From UM-FILTER-33-9 sp964530235 (GTDB taxonomy: Bacteria > Patescibacteriota > Microgenomatia > UBA1406 > GWC2-37-13): a DNA stretch of 64,000 bases. Shown one piece after another: positions 1 through 8,902 of the stretch. How positions within the stretch are numbered: position 1 is the first letter of the stretch; every line of letters starts with the position of its first letter. The position numbers and the translations under genes were made by a program. A model generated the notes under the pieces. The model had not been told where the DNA came from. It did not search any database and saw only the letters and a list, made by a program, of their open reading frames with translations. The DNA is taken from NCBI GenBank assembly GCA_964530235.1, contig CAZGYB010000006.1, positions 1 through 64,000 on the forward strand, read 5' to 3'.

Positions 1-1106
1 ACTACGCCATTGGAATTGACCGAAAAATTGTAACCGCAGGTACGATGTTTTTGGACATTCCAACCTGTTTCACTGCAGCGGGACAACCGAGTTCATACTG
101 TCCTGTCAATTACGACGGTCAATTTCACGGTCCAACCCAACTGCGATTTGCACTGGGAAACTCTTATAATATTCCTGCGGTTAAAATGATCGCTTACAAC
201 GGAGTATCAAATTTTATTGCATCAGCATCCGCATTTACCATAACCAGTTTCAAAGATACCTCACGATATGGTCTTTCTCTTACGCTCGGTGGAGGGGAAG
301 TACGGATGACCGAAATGACACAAGCATTCTCCGCATTTGCAAATGGAGGGAAACCCAAAAAACTTGTACATTTGTTAAAAGTAAAAGACCGATTCGGGAA
401 AGAAACATTTCAGTACAAAGACCCAAACTTTGTGGCAGATGTTAAAAAACCGCTAAGCGCACCATCTTTGCTTTCCATTCGAAGTAAACGTGCAATTAGC
501 CAGGAAACCGCTTATATAATCTCACATATTCTTCTTGACAATAACGCACGAAGCAATGCATTTGGCAGTTCGTCGTTTCTCAATATTCCCGGACATGCAG
601 TTTCAGTTAAGACCGGAACTACCGACGATAAAAAAGACAACTGGACAATCGGATACACCCCCAACTTTCTTGTTGCTGTCTGGGTGGGCAACAACGACAA
701 TTCACCCATGAATCCCTATCTCTCTTCAGGCGTAACCGGAGCTGCGCCAATATGGAATCGGGTAATGACATATGTTCTCAAGAATCAGGCCGATCTCTGG
801 CCGGTGAAACCCGAAACGGTGATCGGCAAACAAATCTGCAATGATTCAGGAGCTGAAATGACAAAGGATGGAGGGGGAGCTGAAAGTTGTCCTGCCCGTT
901 TTGAGTTTTTTATCAAAGGAACAGAGCCGAAAGGCGGAGGTTCAGTGAAACAATCGGTGCCGATAAACAAAGATACGGATAAAATTGCCGGTCCCAACGA
1001 TACCAATGTTGAAAACAAGGAAAAAACAATGCTGAAAGATATGTTTTCAACGTACTGTGTCGACTGCAATCATGATAAAGACCCATATACTATTATTCGA
1101 TTGTAG
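1..1106 (+). CDS. Penicillin-binding protein, C-terminal part (transpeptidase domain), 5' end outside window
   Basis: The reading frame is open from base 3, so this is the 3' part of a larger gene. It carries the class A/B PBP transpeptidase signatures SYN (about bases 162-170, in FALGNSYNIPAVK) and KTGTT (bases 609-623), followed by the typical run WTIGYTPNFLVAVWVGNND. The SxxK serine motif must lie upstream. The enzyme cross-links peptidoglycan outside the membrane. The C-terminal tail after the transpeptidase contains four cysteines, two in a CVDC pair near the stop, possibly forming disulfides. It is followed 12 bases later by the signal peptidase gene. The pattern fits PBP1A-like bifunctional enzymes, but the glycosyltransferase domain is not in view. 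Confidence 0.9.
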   Translation, partial: YAIGIDRKIVTAGTMFLDIPTCFTAAGQPSSYCPVNYDGQFHGPTQLRFALGNSYNIPAVKMIAYNGVSNFIASASAFTITSFKDTSRYGLSLTLGGGEVRMTEMTQAFSAFANGGKPKKLVHLLKVKDRFGKETFQYKDPNFVADVKKPLSAPSLLSIRSKRAISQETAYIISHILLDNNARSNAFGSSSFLNIPGHAVSVKTGTTDDKKDNWTIGYTPNFLVAVWVGNNDNSPMNPYLSSGVTGAAPIWNRVMTYVLKNQADLWPVKPETVIGKQICNDSGAEMTKDGGGAESCPARFEFFIKGTEPKGGGSVKQSVPINKDTDKIAGPNDTNVENKEKTMLKDMFSTYCVDCNHDKDPYTIIRL

Positions 1107-1118
1107 CAACAGTTTAAT

Positions 1119-1670
1119 ATGAGATTTTTTTTAGCTCTGTTCCGTTTTACATACGAAATACTTGAAACGATGGTATTTGCCGGATCTATGTTTATAGTCA
1201 TATTTCTTTTTATAGCATTTCCAACAAGCGTTCAAGGATCGTCAATGGAACCCAATCTACACAACAACGACCGGATCATAATTAGTAAGATTTCGTATAA
1301 AATCGAACCTGTAAAACGAGGAGATGTTATTGTTTTACAGTCTCCATCTAATTCTGACATCTGGTTTGTTAAACGTGTCATTGCATTACCCGGCGAGTCA
1401 ATTAAGATTCAGTCAGGCTCAGTCTATGTCAATGATTCAATTCTCAACGAACCCTACATTTCTCACGAATCAACAAACACTTGGGAAAATGGTTTTCTCC
1501 ATGATAACGAAACGTACCTGGTACCCCAGGATTACTTTTTTGTTCTGGGCGATAACAGACCGCGTTCTTCAGACTCTCGTATGTTCGGACCCGTTCATAT
1601 ATCCTCGGTAGTTGGAAAAGCAATTTACCGGTTCTTTCCACCCAACCAAACCGGTTTTGTCCTTCAATAA
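1119..1670 (+). CDS. lepB: Signal peptidase I
   Basis: A 183-residue S26 family peptidase that removes signal peptides from exported proteins at the outer face of the membrane. One N-terminal membrane segment (about residues 17-34) precedes the catalytic serine motif QGSSMEP (Ser42). The general-base lysine lies in FVKRVIALPGE (Lys85). The conserved C-terminal box GDNRPRSSDSRMFG is near residues 144-157. The length fits the short Gram-positive-like or CPR form with a single anchor. It probably shares a transcript with the upstream PBP gene (12-base gap). Confidence 0.95.
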   Translation: MRFFLALFRFTYEILETMVFAGSMFIVIFLFIAFPTSVQGSSMEPNLHNNDRIIISKISYKIEPVKRGDVIVLQSPSNSDIWFVKRVIALPGESIKIQSGSVYVNDSILNEPYISHESTNTWENGFLHDNETYLVPQDYFFVLGDNRPRSSDSRMFGPVHISSVVGKAIYRFFPPNQTGFVLQ

Positions 1671-1678
1671 TAAATCCC

Positions 1679-1712
1679 TTGACAAAATAATATTATACTA
1701 GTATACTAGTAT
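1679..1712 (+). promoter_or_regulatory. Promoter with trp-operator-like palindrome in front of trpR
   Basis: TTGACA (1679-1684) and TATACT (1702-1707) are separated by exactly 17 bases. A perfect 18-base palindrome, ATACTAGTATACTAGTAT (1695-1712), covers the -10 box. It has two CTAG half-sites four bases apart, the same geometry as the E. coli trp operator core (CTAG-TTAA-CTAG), with centre TATA instead of TTAA. The start codon at 1716 is 8 bases after the -10, so the mRNA is probably leaderless. Binding of a TrpR protein here would block RNA polymerase. Confidence 0.85.
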
Positions 1713-1715
1713 TTA

Positions 1716-1976
1716 ATGAAAAACAAGTTTGTTAAAGAACTCGTATCCACAACTCTATCTTATAAATCACAAAAGGATTTGCGAGACTTTTTTATGGGTA
1801 TTTTTACCCCTCAAGAATTACTGGAAATCTCCACCCGTCTCCAAATCATAAAACTACTTAAGCGAAAAGTTCCCCAACATGTAATTGCTAAAAAACTTGG
1901 TGTTGGAATAGGAACAGTAACTCGTGGGTCGCGAGAAATAAAAATGGGACGGTTCAAAGATTTATTCTGCTGGTGA
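1716..1976 (+). CDS. trpR: TrpR-type tryptophan repressor
   Basis: An 86-residue all-helical DNA-binding protein of the TrpR superfamily. It differs from the YerC-type paralogue at 11663 in keeping the features of true TrpR. STRLQII has an arginine (Arg41) matching E. coli Arg54, and the helix-turn-helix end GVGIGTVTRGS carries Arg70-Gly71, matching Arg84-Gly85, residues that contact the tryptophan co-repressor. It lacks the N-terminal arm of the E. coli protein. A trp-operator-like palindrome overlaps its own promoter, and trpB and trpS follow on the same strand, so autoregulation and control of tryptophan genes are inferred. A different amino-acid ligand cannot be excluded. Confidence 0.85.
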   Translation: MKNKFVKELVSTTLSYKSQKDLRDFFMGIFTPQELLEISTRLQIIKLLKRKVPQHVIAKKLGVGIGTVTRGSREIKMGRFKDLFCW

Positions 1977-2021
1977 AGCTCTCCTTATTTTAACCTCATT
2001 AACATTTATTTTATTTGTTGT

Positions 2022-3224
2022 ATGTTTAACTATAATCAACCAAACCAAAAAGGGTTTTTCGGATCATTCGGGGGTTCGTTTGTGCCTGACGAATTAAAAA
2101 AGTCACTTCTCAGACTTACCGATCTTTATAATAAGATAAAAAACGATGCGTCATTTACCTCTGAATTATCATATTTTTACAATGAATTTGTCGGCAGACC
2201 AAGCAGTCTTTACTTTGCCAAAAACCTAACTAAAAAAATAGCAGGTGCAAAAATTTATCTAAAGCGAGAAGACCTAAACCATACAGGCGCCCACAAAATA
2301 AATAACTGTATTGGCCAGGCTTTGCTTGCAAAAAAGCTAGGAAAAACAAAGCTTATCGCTGAAACAGGTGCTGGACAACATGGAACCGCGACGGCAACTG
2401 TAGCTGCATACTTTGGAATGAAATGCGATATCCATATGGGTGTACGTGATATGAAAGCACAAAAACAAAATGTATATCGCATGAAAGTACTCGGGTCTCG
2501 TGTTATTCCAGTAACAAAAGGACAAGGTACATTAAAGGATGCTGTTGACTCTGCGCTTGAGTCGTATATGAAAGATACACAGTCTTATTATTTACTTGGG
2601 TCTGCAGTCGGTCCCCATCCATATCCGGTAATGGTCCGTGACTTTCAAAAAATCATCGGTAAAGAAATACGAGAACAAATCATGGTTAAAGAAAATAAAC
2701 TCCCAAACGCTGTTATCGCCTGCGTTGGAGGCGGAAGTAACGCAATAGGGGCATTCTACGAATTTATTTCCGATGAAAAAGTGAATCTTATTGCAGTTGA
2801 ACCTGCCGGTAAGGGAGCCGGTTCACACAAACATGGGTTAACTCTTCAAAAAGGAAAAACGGGTGTAATCCACGGGTTCAATACCTTAGTTCTCCAGAGT
2901 AAAAATGGGCGCATTAGTCAATCATACAGCGCTGCGTCCGGACTAGACTACCCGGGTGTTGGACCAGAATTAGCTTATCTAAAACATATTCGCCGGATTT
3001 CACATTCCGCTATAACAGACCACGAAGCAATAAAATCGTTCATCCTTTTATCACGTACTGAGGGAATTATTCCTGCGCTTGAGTCCGCACACGCAGTTGC
3101 ATATGGAATTAAGTACGCAAAAAAACAGCCAAAACAAGATATTATCGTCATTAATCTTTCAGGAAGAGGGGACAAGGATGTTGAAAACGTATTCGAAAAT
3201 CATTGTAAAAATATACCATTATGA
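2022..3224 (+). CDS. trpB: Tryptophan synthase beta chain
   Basis: A 400-residue PLP enzyme that joins indole and serine to make tryptophan. The PLP lysine is in HTGAHKINN (Lys92), the catalytic glutamate is in AETGAGQHG (Glu114), and the phosphate-binding loop is CVGGGSNAIG. Length and motifs are those of the TrpB1 type that normally pairs with TrpA, yet no trpA or other trp gene lies beside it. It follows trpR by 45 bases and precedes trpS by 19. Alone it could salvage indole. Control by the upstream trp operator is likely if trpR and trpB share the transcript. Confidence 0.95.
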   Translation: MFNYNQPNQKGFFGSFGGSFVPDELKKSLLRLTDLYNKIKNDASFTSELSYFYNEFVGRPSSLYFAKNLTKKIAGAKIYLKREDLNHTGAHKINNCIGQALLAKKLGKTKLIAETGAGQHGTATATVAAYFGMKCDIHMGVRDMKAQKQNVYRMKVLGSRVIPVTKGQGTLKDAVDSALESYMKDTQSYYLLGSAVGPHPYPVMVRDFQKIIGKEIREQIMVKENKLPNAVIACVGGGSNAIGAFYEFISDEKVNLIAVEPAGKGAGSHKHGLTLQKGKTGVIHGFNTLVLQSKNGRISQSYSAASGLDYPGVGPELAYLKHIRRISHSAITDHEAIKSFILLSRTEGIIPALESAHAVAYGIKYAKKQPKQDIIVINLSGRGDKDVENVFENHCKNIPL

Positions 3225-3229
3225 ATTGA

Positions 3230-3235
3230 TATAAT
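3230..3235 (+). promoter_or_regulatory. -10 box TATAAT for trpS
   Basis: A perfect TATAAT lies 8 bases before the trpS start codon. No convincing -35 is visible at 16-18 bases. If used, the transcript would be leaderless or nearly so, giving trpS a promoter separate from the trpR operator. Confidence 0.5.
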
Positions 3236-3243
3236 TACTTAAT

Positions 3244-4212
3244 ATGAAACGCGTGTTTTCAGGAATCAGAGCAACAGGCCGGTTGCATCTTGGCAATTAT
3301 TTGGGAGCGGTAAAAGGTATGTTTGAGCTCCAGGAGAGCGGACTCTATGAAACCATTTACTGTGTTGTTGATGTCCACACCATCACAACGCCATATAACC
3401 CCAGAGAGCTCCAGAATAATAAACGGGAAATTATCCTCGATTACCTTTCCGCCGGTCTCGATCCAAAAAAAAGCATTCTTATTTATCAGTCGGATGTTCC
3501 CGAACATACAGAGCTCGCTTTTTATTTTTCTTCAGCAGTATCAATTGCCCGAATGCAGCATCTGCCAACATTTAAAGATAAAGTAAAACAATATCCTCAA
3601 CATACAACTATGGCATTGCTCAACTATCCCATTCTTATGGCAGCAGATATTCTGGTTTACCATGCAAGTCTTGTACCTGTTGGAATCGATCAGGAACCGC
3701 ACCTTGAAGTCGCGCGGGAAATTGCGCGAAAAATGAACCAGCAATACGGAACTGAGTTCCCTGAACCGGTCAGGTTTGCAACCCCTGGCGAATATATTCC
3801 TTCACTCAAGGGAGAGGGAAAAATGAGCAAGTCAGTGGAGGGAAGTTATATTAATCTTACTGATTCTCTGGACGAAATACGGAAAAAAGTCAGACTTATT
3901 CCAACTGCTACAACCTCTGGTGGAGAAATGAACGCGGGGATAAAAACACTTTTTATTTTTGCTCAACTCTTTATTCCTGAAAAAGTTGATTTTTTTAAAA
4001 AAGAATTTGAAAACGGAACTCTTAAATTTGTCACGATTAAAGACGAAGTGGCTGATGCAATTTATAAAGAATTTATTCCTTTACAGCAAAAACGGAAAAC
4101 CCTTCTTTCGGATCCGGCATATGTTGATACTGTATTAAAAGAGGGTGCAGAAAAAGCACGCGCAATAGCGTCCGTCACTCTTCAAGAAGTCAAGCAGAAA
4201 ATGGGTTTATAA
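3244..4212 (+). CDS. trpS: Tryptophanyl-tRNA synthetase
   Basis: A 322-residue class Ic synthetase that charges tRNA-Trp in the cytoplasm. The HIGH-type signature is GRLHLGNYLG (residues 12-21) and the second signature is KMSKS (residues 193-197). The length is typical for bacterial TrpRS. Its position after trpR and trpB makes a compact tryptophan unit of regulator, synthesis or salvage enzyme, and consumer. It has its own -10 box, so it may also be expressed independently. Confidence 0.97.
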   Translation: MKRVFSGIRATGRLHLGNYLGAVKGMFELQESGLYETIYCVVDVHTITTPYNPRELQNNKREIILDYLSAGLDPKKSILIYQSDVPEHTELAFYFSSAVSIARMQHLPTFKDKVKQYPQHTTMALLNYPILMAADILVYHASLVPVGIDQEPHLEVAREIARKMNQQYGTEFPEPVRFATPGEYIPSLKGEGKMSKSVEGSYINLTDSLDEIRKKVRLIPTATTSGGEMNAGIKTLFIFAQLFIPEKVDFFKKEFENGTLKFVTIKDEVADAIYKEFIPLQQKRKTLLSDPAYVDTVLKEGAEKARAIASVTLQEVKQKMGL

Positions 4213-4233
4213 TAAATAGGTGAACAATCGTTC

Positions 4234-4262
4234 TTGACTTTTATCTCCGCATACTATAACAT
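4234..4262 (+). promoter_or_regulatory. Candidate promoter for rarA
   Basis: TTGACT (4234-4239) and TAACAT (4257-4262) are spaced by 17 bases. An overlapping TATAAC at 4255-4260 is an alternative -10. This would give a leader of about 55 bases before the rarA ATG. Confidence 0.45.
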
Positions 4263-4324
4263 CGTAGCAGAGTATACAGTTGTATTTATAATGTGAAGTT
4301 TGGTATTTGAGATTTGAAATTTTT

Positions 4325-5530
4325 ATGATTCCCCTTGCAGAACAGCTTCGGCCTAAAACAATCGATGAAGTTGTCGGACAGCAACATCTTGTCGGCAAAG
4401 GAAAACCTATCCGGAAAATGCTTGAATCGGGGAAAATTACCTCAATGATTTTATGGGGCCCTCCTGGGTGTGGCAAAACAACCATAGCACGGCTCATTGC
4501 CCACTATGTAGACGCAGAGTTTGTTTCATTTTCCGCAGTTACGGGAGGAGTCGCCGATATCCGTGAAATTGTAAAGCAGGCGAAAGAAAAGACATTATTC
4601 AAAAAGCAAACAGTTTTATTTGTCGACGAAATCCACCGGTTTAACAAAGGTCAGCAGGATGCCTTTCTCCCCCATGTTGAGAACGGAACGATCATTCTCA
4701 TCGGAGCAACAACGGAAAATCCAGGATTTGAAGTAAATGCCCCTCTGATTTCCCGAAGCCAAGTATACGTCTTGAACGCTCTTTCAGATGAAGATATTAA
4801 AAAAATTGTTGAACGTGCGATACGGTTGTACCCAAAACATAAGTGGACTTCGGAAGCAGTGTTGCACTTGGTAAAAAGCAGTAATGGAGACGGACGAACC
4901 GTCATTAATGCGGTTGAACTTTCCGCTTCAATCGCAAAAAATATAACCCTTAAAGTTGCTGAAGAAGCAATACAAAGAAAGGCAATTTATTACGATAAAA
5001 AAGGCGATTGGCACTATGACACGATTTCAGCATTTATAAAATCAATGCGGGGCAACCAACCTGATGCAACACTTCACTATTTAGCGCGCATGATCAAGGC
5101 GGGAGAGGACCCATTATTCATCGCACGAAGAATGGTCATTTTCGCGAGTGAGGATATCGGCAATGCGCAACCGACCGCACTTGTTGTTGCCACCTCATGC
5201 ATGCAAGCTGTCCACATGATTGGGATGCCAGAAGCGGGACTTATCCTTGCTCAGACTGCAACCTTTCTCGCAACTGCAAAAAAATCAATTGCGTCAACGA
5301 TCGCTCTTCAAGAAGCACTGTCGGATATCGATGAAGAAAATCTTGACCCCATACCTCTTCACTTAAGAAATCCATCCAATAAAGTTATGAAGCAATTCGG
5401 TTATGGAAAAGGACACGTCAGATATCCCTGGCTTGAAAAAAAATCAGGAAATATAATTCAACAACAGTATATGCCGGAAAATTTAAAAAAAAGAAAATAT
5501 TATATTCCTGATTGGAGAAGCGAAAAATAA
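4325..5530 (+). CDS. rarA: Replication-associated recombination protein RarA (MgsA), AAA+ ATPase
   Basis: A clamp-loader-like AAA+ ATPase acting at stalled replication forks. From the ATG at 4325 the protein starts MIPLAEQLRPKTIDEVVGQQH, as in other RarA proteins. A TTG 18 bases upstream in frame is less likely. Walker A is GPPGCGKTT (about residues 45-53) and Walker B is VLFVDEIHRF. The C-terminal half contains the family's tetramerisation region (GEDPLFIARRMVIFASEDIG). Length about 401 residues is usual. Confidence 0.95.
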   Translation: MIPLAEQLRPKTIDEVVGQQHLVGKGKPIRKMLESGKITSMILWGPPGCGKTTIARLIAHYVDAEFVSFSAVTGGVADIREIVKQAKEKTLFKKQTVLFVDEIHRFNKGQQDAFLPHVENGTIILIGATTENPGFEVNAPLISRSQVYVLNALSDEDIKKIVERAIRLYPKHKWTSEAVLHLVKSSNGDGRTVINAVELSASIAKNITLKVAEEAIQRKAIYYDKKGDWHYDTISAFIKSMRGNQPDATLHYLARMIKAGEDPLFIARRMVIFASEDIGNAQPTALVVATSCMQAVHMIGMPEAGLILAQTATFLATAKKSIASTIALQEALSDIDEENLDPIPLHLRNPSNKVMKQFGYGKGHVRYPWLEKKSGNIIQQQYMPENLKKRKYYIPDWRSEK

Positions 5531-5532
5531 CA

Positions 5533-5538
5533 TATAAT
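5533..5538 (+). promoter_or_regulatory. -10 box TATAAT for the carotenoid operon
   Basis: A perfect TATAAT starts 2 bases after the rarA stop codon and 14 bases before the crtI ATG. The carotenoid genes may therefore have their own start of transcription inside a dense gene string. No clear -35 is seen. Confidence 0.5.
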
Positions 5539-5552
5539 ACGTTTATATAAGT

Positions 5553-7028
5553 ATGCAAAAAAACAAAAAAATTGTTGTTATCGGCGCAGGTATTACCGGC
5601 CTCGCAGCAGCAGCATTGCTCGGCAAGGACGGTTATGATGTAACTGTTTTGGAAAAAAACAGCACTATCGGTGGAAGAGGTCGACAGTATAACGAAAAAG
5701 GGTTTTCCTTTGACATGGGCCCTTCATGGTACATGATGCCGGAAGTATTTGATCATTTTTTTTCTCTCTTCGGCAAAAAACCCGGGGATTTTTACGAACT
5801 GAAAAGACTTGACGCACACTATAAAGTTTTTTTTGACGATGCATCATCTTATACTATTTTCCGTGACAATAAGAGAATTCTTCAGCTTTTTGAGAAGCTT
5901 GAACCGGGCGCCGGATATCGTCTCAAAGCATATTTGAAAAAAGCTCGTTGGATTTACAATGCTGCAATGGGTGAAATGGTCTACTATGATTATGAAAACC
6001 TCCTACAGCTTTTGAATCCCCGGACACTCGGACGTATTCTTGGATTCAATATGTTCCGTACATTTCATCAAAATGTTGCCAAATACTTTCATAGTCCGAA
6101 AATACAGAAGATTATTGAGTTCACGACGGTTTTTTTAGGCGGATCTCCCTATAATACACCCGCTTTCTACTCACTCATCACCCATACCGACTACAATCTT
6201 GGAATTTGGTACCCTATGGGAGGTATTTTTTCGTTTATTCGTGCCTTAGAGTCTTTGTGTAAAACAAACAACGTCACCTTACTTACAAACACTCCGGTAA
6301 CCAAATTTACCATTTCGAAAAATCTTATTACACAGGTACATTCAGGAAAAAACGTTATCCCGGTCAACGCAGTATTAAACAGTGCGGATTACCGATTTAC
6401 TGAAACATCCCTCCTTCCAGCACAATACCAAACCTACCCCAGCTCTTACTGGGATTCCAGAACTATGTCTCCTTCTGCTTTTTGCATTTATTTAGGGGTA
6501 ACCGGAAATTTAAAAAACGTGGAACATCATAACCTGTATTTCGACAGCTCCTGGGAAAACCACTTCAAAACGGTGTATACAAAAAAAACCTGGCCAAAAA
6601 AACCGTCCTACTATGTGCATATACCCTCTCTAACCGACCCATCGCTTGCCCCAAAAAACTCACACTCAGTATTTATCCTTGTTCCGGTTGCTGCAGACCT
6701 CAAAGACGCTGACCCAATAAGAAAACCATTCGCTGAAAAAATTATTCAGCACTTTGAAAAGATTACCGGGAACAACCTTACGGGAAGAGTAATAGTAAAA
6801 AAAATATTCTCGCATGAAAACTTCATCAAAGACTATAACGCATATAAAGGAGCAGCGTTTGGAATTGCGCATACGTTTTCTCAGTCTGCATTTTTCCGCC
6901 CGCGAAACAGAAGTAAGAAGCTCGGAAACCTGTTTTATACCGGGCAATACACTAATCCTGGTGTCGGAATGCCTACCGGGCTCATATCTTCGCAAATTGC
7001 AAGAAATCTTATCAAACGGTATGTCTGA
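5553..7028 (+). CDS. crtI: Phytoene desaturase (CrtI family)
   Basis: A 491-residue FAD-dependent amine-oxidoreductase-fold enzyme that desaturates phytoene toward lycopene at the membrane. The N-terminal dinucleotide-binding motif is VVIGAGITGLAAA (GAGITG at 11-16), followed by the acidic strand VTVLEKN and the GGRG loop. MGPSWYMMPEVFDHFF is typical of CrtI. The C-terminal FAD signature YTGQYTNPGVGMPTGLISSQ is intact. It overlaps the phytoene synthase start by 8 bases. Number of desaturation steps cannot be read from sequence. Confidence 0.93.
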   Translation: MQKNKKIVVIGAGITGLAAAALLGKDGYDVTVLEKNSTIGGRGRQYNEKGFSFDMGPSWYMMPEVFDHFFSLFGKKPGDFYELKRLDAHYKVFFDDASSYTIFRDNKRILQLFEKLEPGAGYRLKAYLKKARWIYNAAMGEMVYYDYENLLQLLNPRTLGRILGFNMFRTFHQNVAKYFHSPKIQKIIEFTTVFLGGSPYNTPAFYSLITHTDYNLGIWYPMGGIFSFIRALESLCKTNNVTLLTNTPVTKFTISKNLITQVHSGKNVIPVNAVLNSADYRFTETSLLPAQYQTYPSSYWDSRTMSPSAFCIYLGVTGNLKNVEHHNLYFDSSWENHFKTVYTKKTWPKKPSYYVHIPSLTDPSLAPKNSHSVFILVPVAADLKDADPIRKPFAEKIIQHFEKITGNNLTGRVIVKKIFSHENFIKDYNAYKGAAFGIAHTFSQSAFFRPRNRSKKLGNLFYTGQYTNPGVGMPTGLISSQIARNLIKRYV

Positions 7029-7845
7029 ACCAAACTTTTCATACATCACCAAAAAAGCAAGTAAAACATTTTACTATGCATCGCTTCTGTTTCCAAAATC
7101 AATTCAGTCTGATGTTTTTAAACTGTATGCCTTCCTTCGTGCAGGAGATAATATGGTCGACCATAAACCTCCAAAAAGAAAGGAATTTTTCGCATTTAAA
7201 AATGAAACTATCAGAACATTGCGATTGAATAGGAATTCTCAAAATCCGCTTATTAATGCATTTTTCAAACTTTATAAAGGCTATGGCTTTAAACGGAAGT
7301 GGGTCGTTGCATATTTCGAATCCATGGAAAGCGACCTAAGCATAAAAGAACATACCAAAAAGTCTCTTGATACATTTATCTACGGATCTGCAGAGGTAGT
7401 AGGCATGATGATGGCGTCCGTTATGCAGTCCTCAGTTCAAGGACTCCGTCCAGCAAGACTCCTCGGAAAAGGAATGCAACTCGTAAACATCATCCGAGAC
7501 ATTTATGAAGACAGAAAGCTGGGAAGAATTTATATTCCAAAAGAACATCTAAAGCAATACGGTCTTTCTTCAGTAAGTCTTTTCAGTAATGCAAACAATA
7601 AACAAAAAAATGCTCTCATACGCTTTGAAGCCAATGAGGCTATCAAAATCTTATCTAAAGCAAAACTGGGATTTCATCACATTCCCCTATCGTGTCGAAG
7701 CGCAATACATACAGCCTTTTCTTTGTATGCGTGGACTGCGCGAAAAATGGTACAAAACCCCGAGGCGATTCAGGTGAAAAAAATAAAACCTCCACTACCC
7801 GTTATCCTATGGTATGCTTTCAAATATGCCTATCTATCAAAATGA
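7021..7845 (+). CDS. crtB: Phytoene synthase (CrtB family)
   Basis: A 274-residue squalene/phytoene synthase that condenses two geranylgeranyl diphosphates. The first aspartate motif lies in LRAGDNMVD (Asp43, Asp47). The second is in NIIRDIYEDRKLGRIYIP (about residues 156-173). The ATG at 7021 is chosen because it begins inside the last codons of crtI (8-base overlap) and gives the usual family N-terminus. An in-frame upstream extension would run deep into crtI. It sits between desaturase and prenyl synthase genes, which favours phytoene over squalene as product. Confidence 0.92.
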   Translation: MSEPNFSYITKKASKTFYYASLLFPKSIQSDVFKLYAFLRAGDNMVDHKPPKRKEFFAFKNETIRTLRLNRNSQNPLINAFFKLYKGYGFKRKWVVAYFESMESDLSIKEHTKKSLDTFIYGSAEVVGMMMASVMQSSVQGLRPARLLGKGMQLVNIIRDIYEDRKLGRIYIPKEHLKQYGLSSVSLFSNANNKQKNALIRFEANEAIKILSKAKLGFHHIPLSCRSAIHTAFSLYAWTARKMVQNPEAIQVKKIKPPLPVILWYAFKYAYLSK

Positions 7846-8902
7846 ACTTTCGATCCAGAACTACTTTGAAAATCATAAGAAACATATAGTCATCGCCCTA
7901 AAGGAGTTTCTTGATACAGCGAAAAGACAGACCTCCCATATTTCCTCCTATCACACCCAAGTTTATTCACAGGTCTATCCGTTTATCATGGGCGGAAAAA
8001 TGATCCGCGGCGGTCTAGTTATGTTAACCGCAGAAATGTTCGGCAAAAAACCGGACTACGATGTCTACAACATTGCGTCAGCTATCGAGCTTTTTCAGTC
8101 ATTCTTTCTTATCCATGACGACATTATGGACAACGATTATTTAAGAAGAGGAGAGAAAACCATTTTCGCACAGTATCTAGAGAATCAACAGGTTAAAAAC
8201 GGAACAGAATACGCCAAATCTATGGGAATCTGTGTCGGCGACATTGTCTTATTTCTTGGGTTGAATCTTCTCAATTTGAATTGTTTTCCCGTGGATACCC
8301 GTTTTTCATTAATTCATTTACTTTCCATTGAACTTGTCAAAGTCGGATTTGCCCAAATGGAGGATGTGTCCGGCGGTTACAAAAATATTGAATTGTCAAT
8401 CGCCGAAATAGAAAACATCTATCGGTATAAAACAGCACGATATACTTTTTCTCTTCCGCTCATGTCTGGTGCAATAATAACAAAACAGTCCAAAAAAACT
8501 ATTCAAAGTTTAGAACAACTTGGCGAAGAAATGGGTCTCCTTTTTCAGATACATGACGATGAGCTCAATCTTTTTGAAGATAACAAAAAAACGGGTAAAT
8601 CGGTCGGGTCAGATATTACACAAAACAAAAAAACGCTCCTTCGATATTTTCTCTTTAAAAAAGCATCACAAAATGATAAAAAAAAGCTGCTTGAGATCTT
8701 TGGGAATCCCCACTTTAACCTAACAATGCCCAAAGAACTCAAGAATCTTTGTTTAAAATATGGCGTTACTGAGGACCTTGCAAAGATAAAATCCGTCCAT
8801 CGGCTTCGCAGTAAAAAAATCATTTCACACTTACCCATTACTGAAGTAAACAAAAAAATGTTGATTGCATTACTTGACTTTATTTCAACTCGCTCCAAAT
8901 AA
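7826..8902 (+). CDS. crtE: Polyprenyl (probably geranylgeranyl) diphosphate synthase
   Basis: A trans-prenyltransferase of about 358 residues that builds the C20 precursor for phytoene synthase. GGKMIRGGL is the substrate-binding lysine/arginine region. The first aspartate-rich motif is in HDDIMDNDYLRRG (about residues 97-109) and the second is DDELNLFED. Two ATGs, 7814 and 7826, are possible and both overlap the end of crtB. The operon position makes C20 chain length likely, but this is inferred. Confidence 0.88.
   Translation: MPIYQNELSIQNYFENHKKHIVIALKEFLDTAKRQTSHISSYHTQVYSQVYPFIMGGKMIRGGLVMLTAEMFGKKPDYDVYNIASAIELFQSFFLIHDDIMDNDYLRRGEKTIFAQYLENQQVKNGTEYAKSMGICVGDIVLFLGLNLLNLNCFPVDTRFSLIHLLSIELVKVGFAQMEDVSGGYKNIELSIAEIENIYRYKTARYTFSLPLMSGAIITKQSKKTIQSLEQLGEEMGLLFQIHDDELNLFEDNKKTGKSVGSDITQNKKTLLRYFLFKKASQNDKKKLLEIFGNPHFNLTMPKELKNLCLKYGVTEDLAKIKSVHRLRSKKIISHLPITEVNKKMLIALLDFISTRSK

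Noticed and set aside
4297..4322. AT-rich GTTTGGTATTTGAGATTTG-like stretch before rarA
   Set aside because: Looks like a simple repeat but no second copy is seen in the window.
6814..7020. In-frame upstream extension of crtB into crtI
   Set aside because: The extension has no family similarity and overlaps crtI by over 200 bases. The ATG at 7021 gives the normal start.
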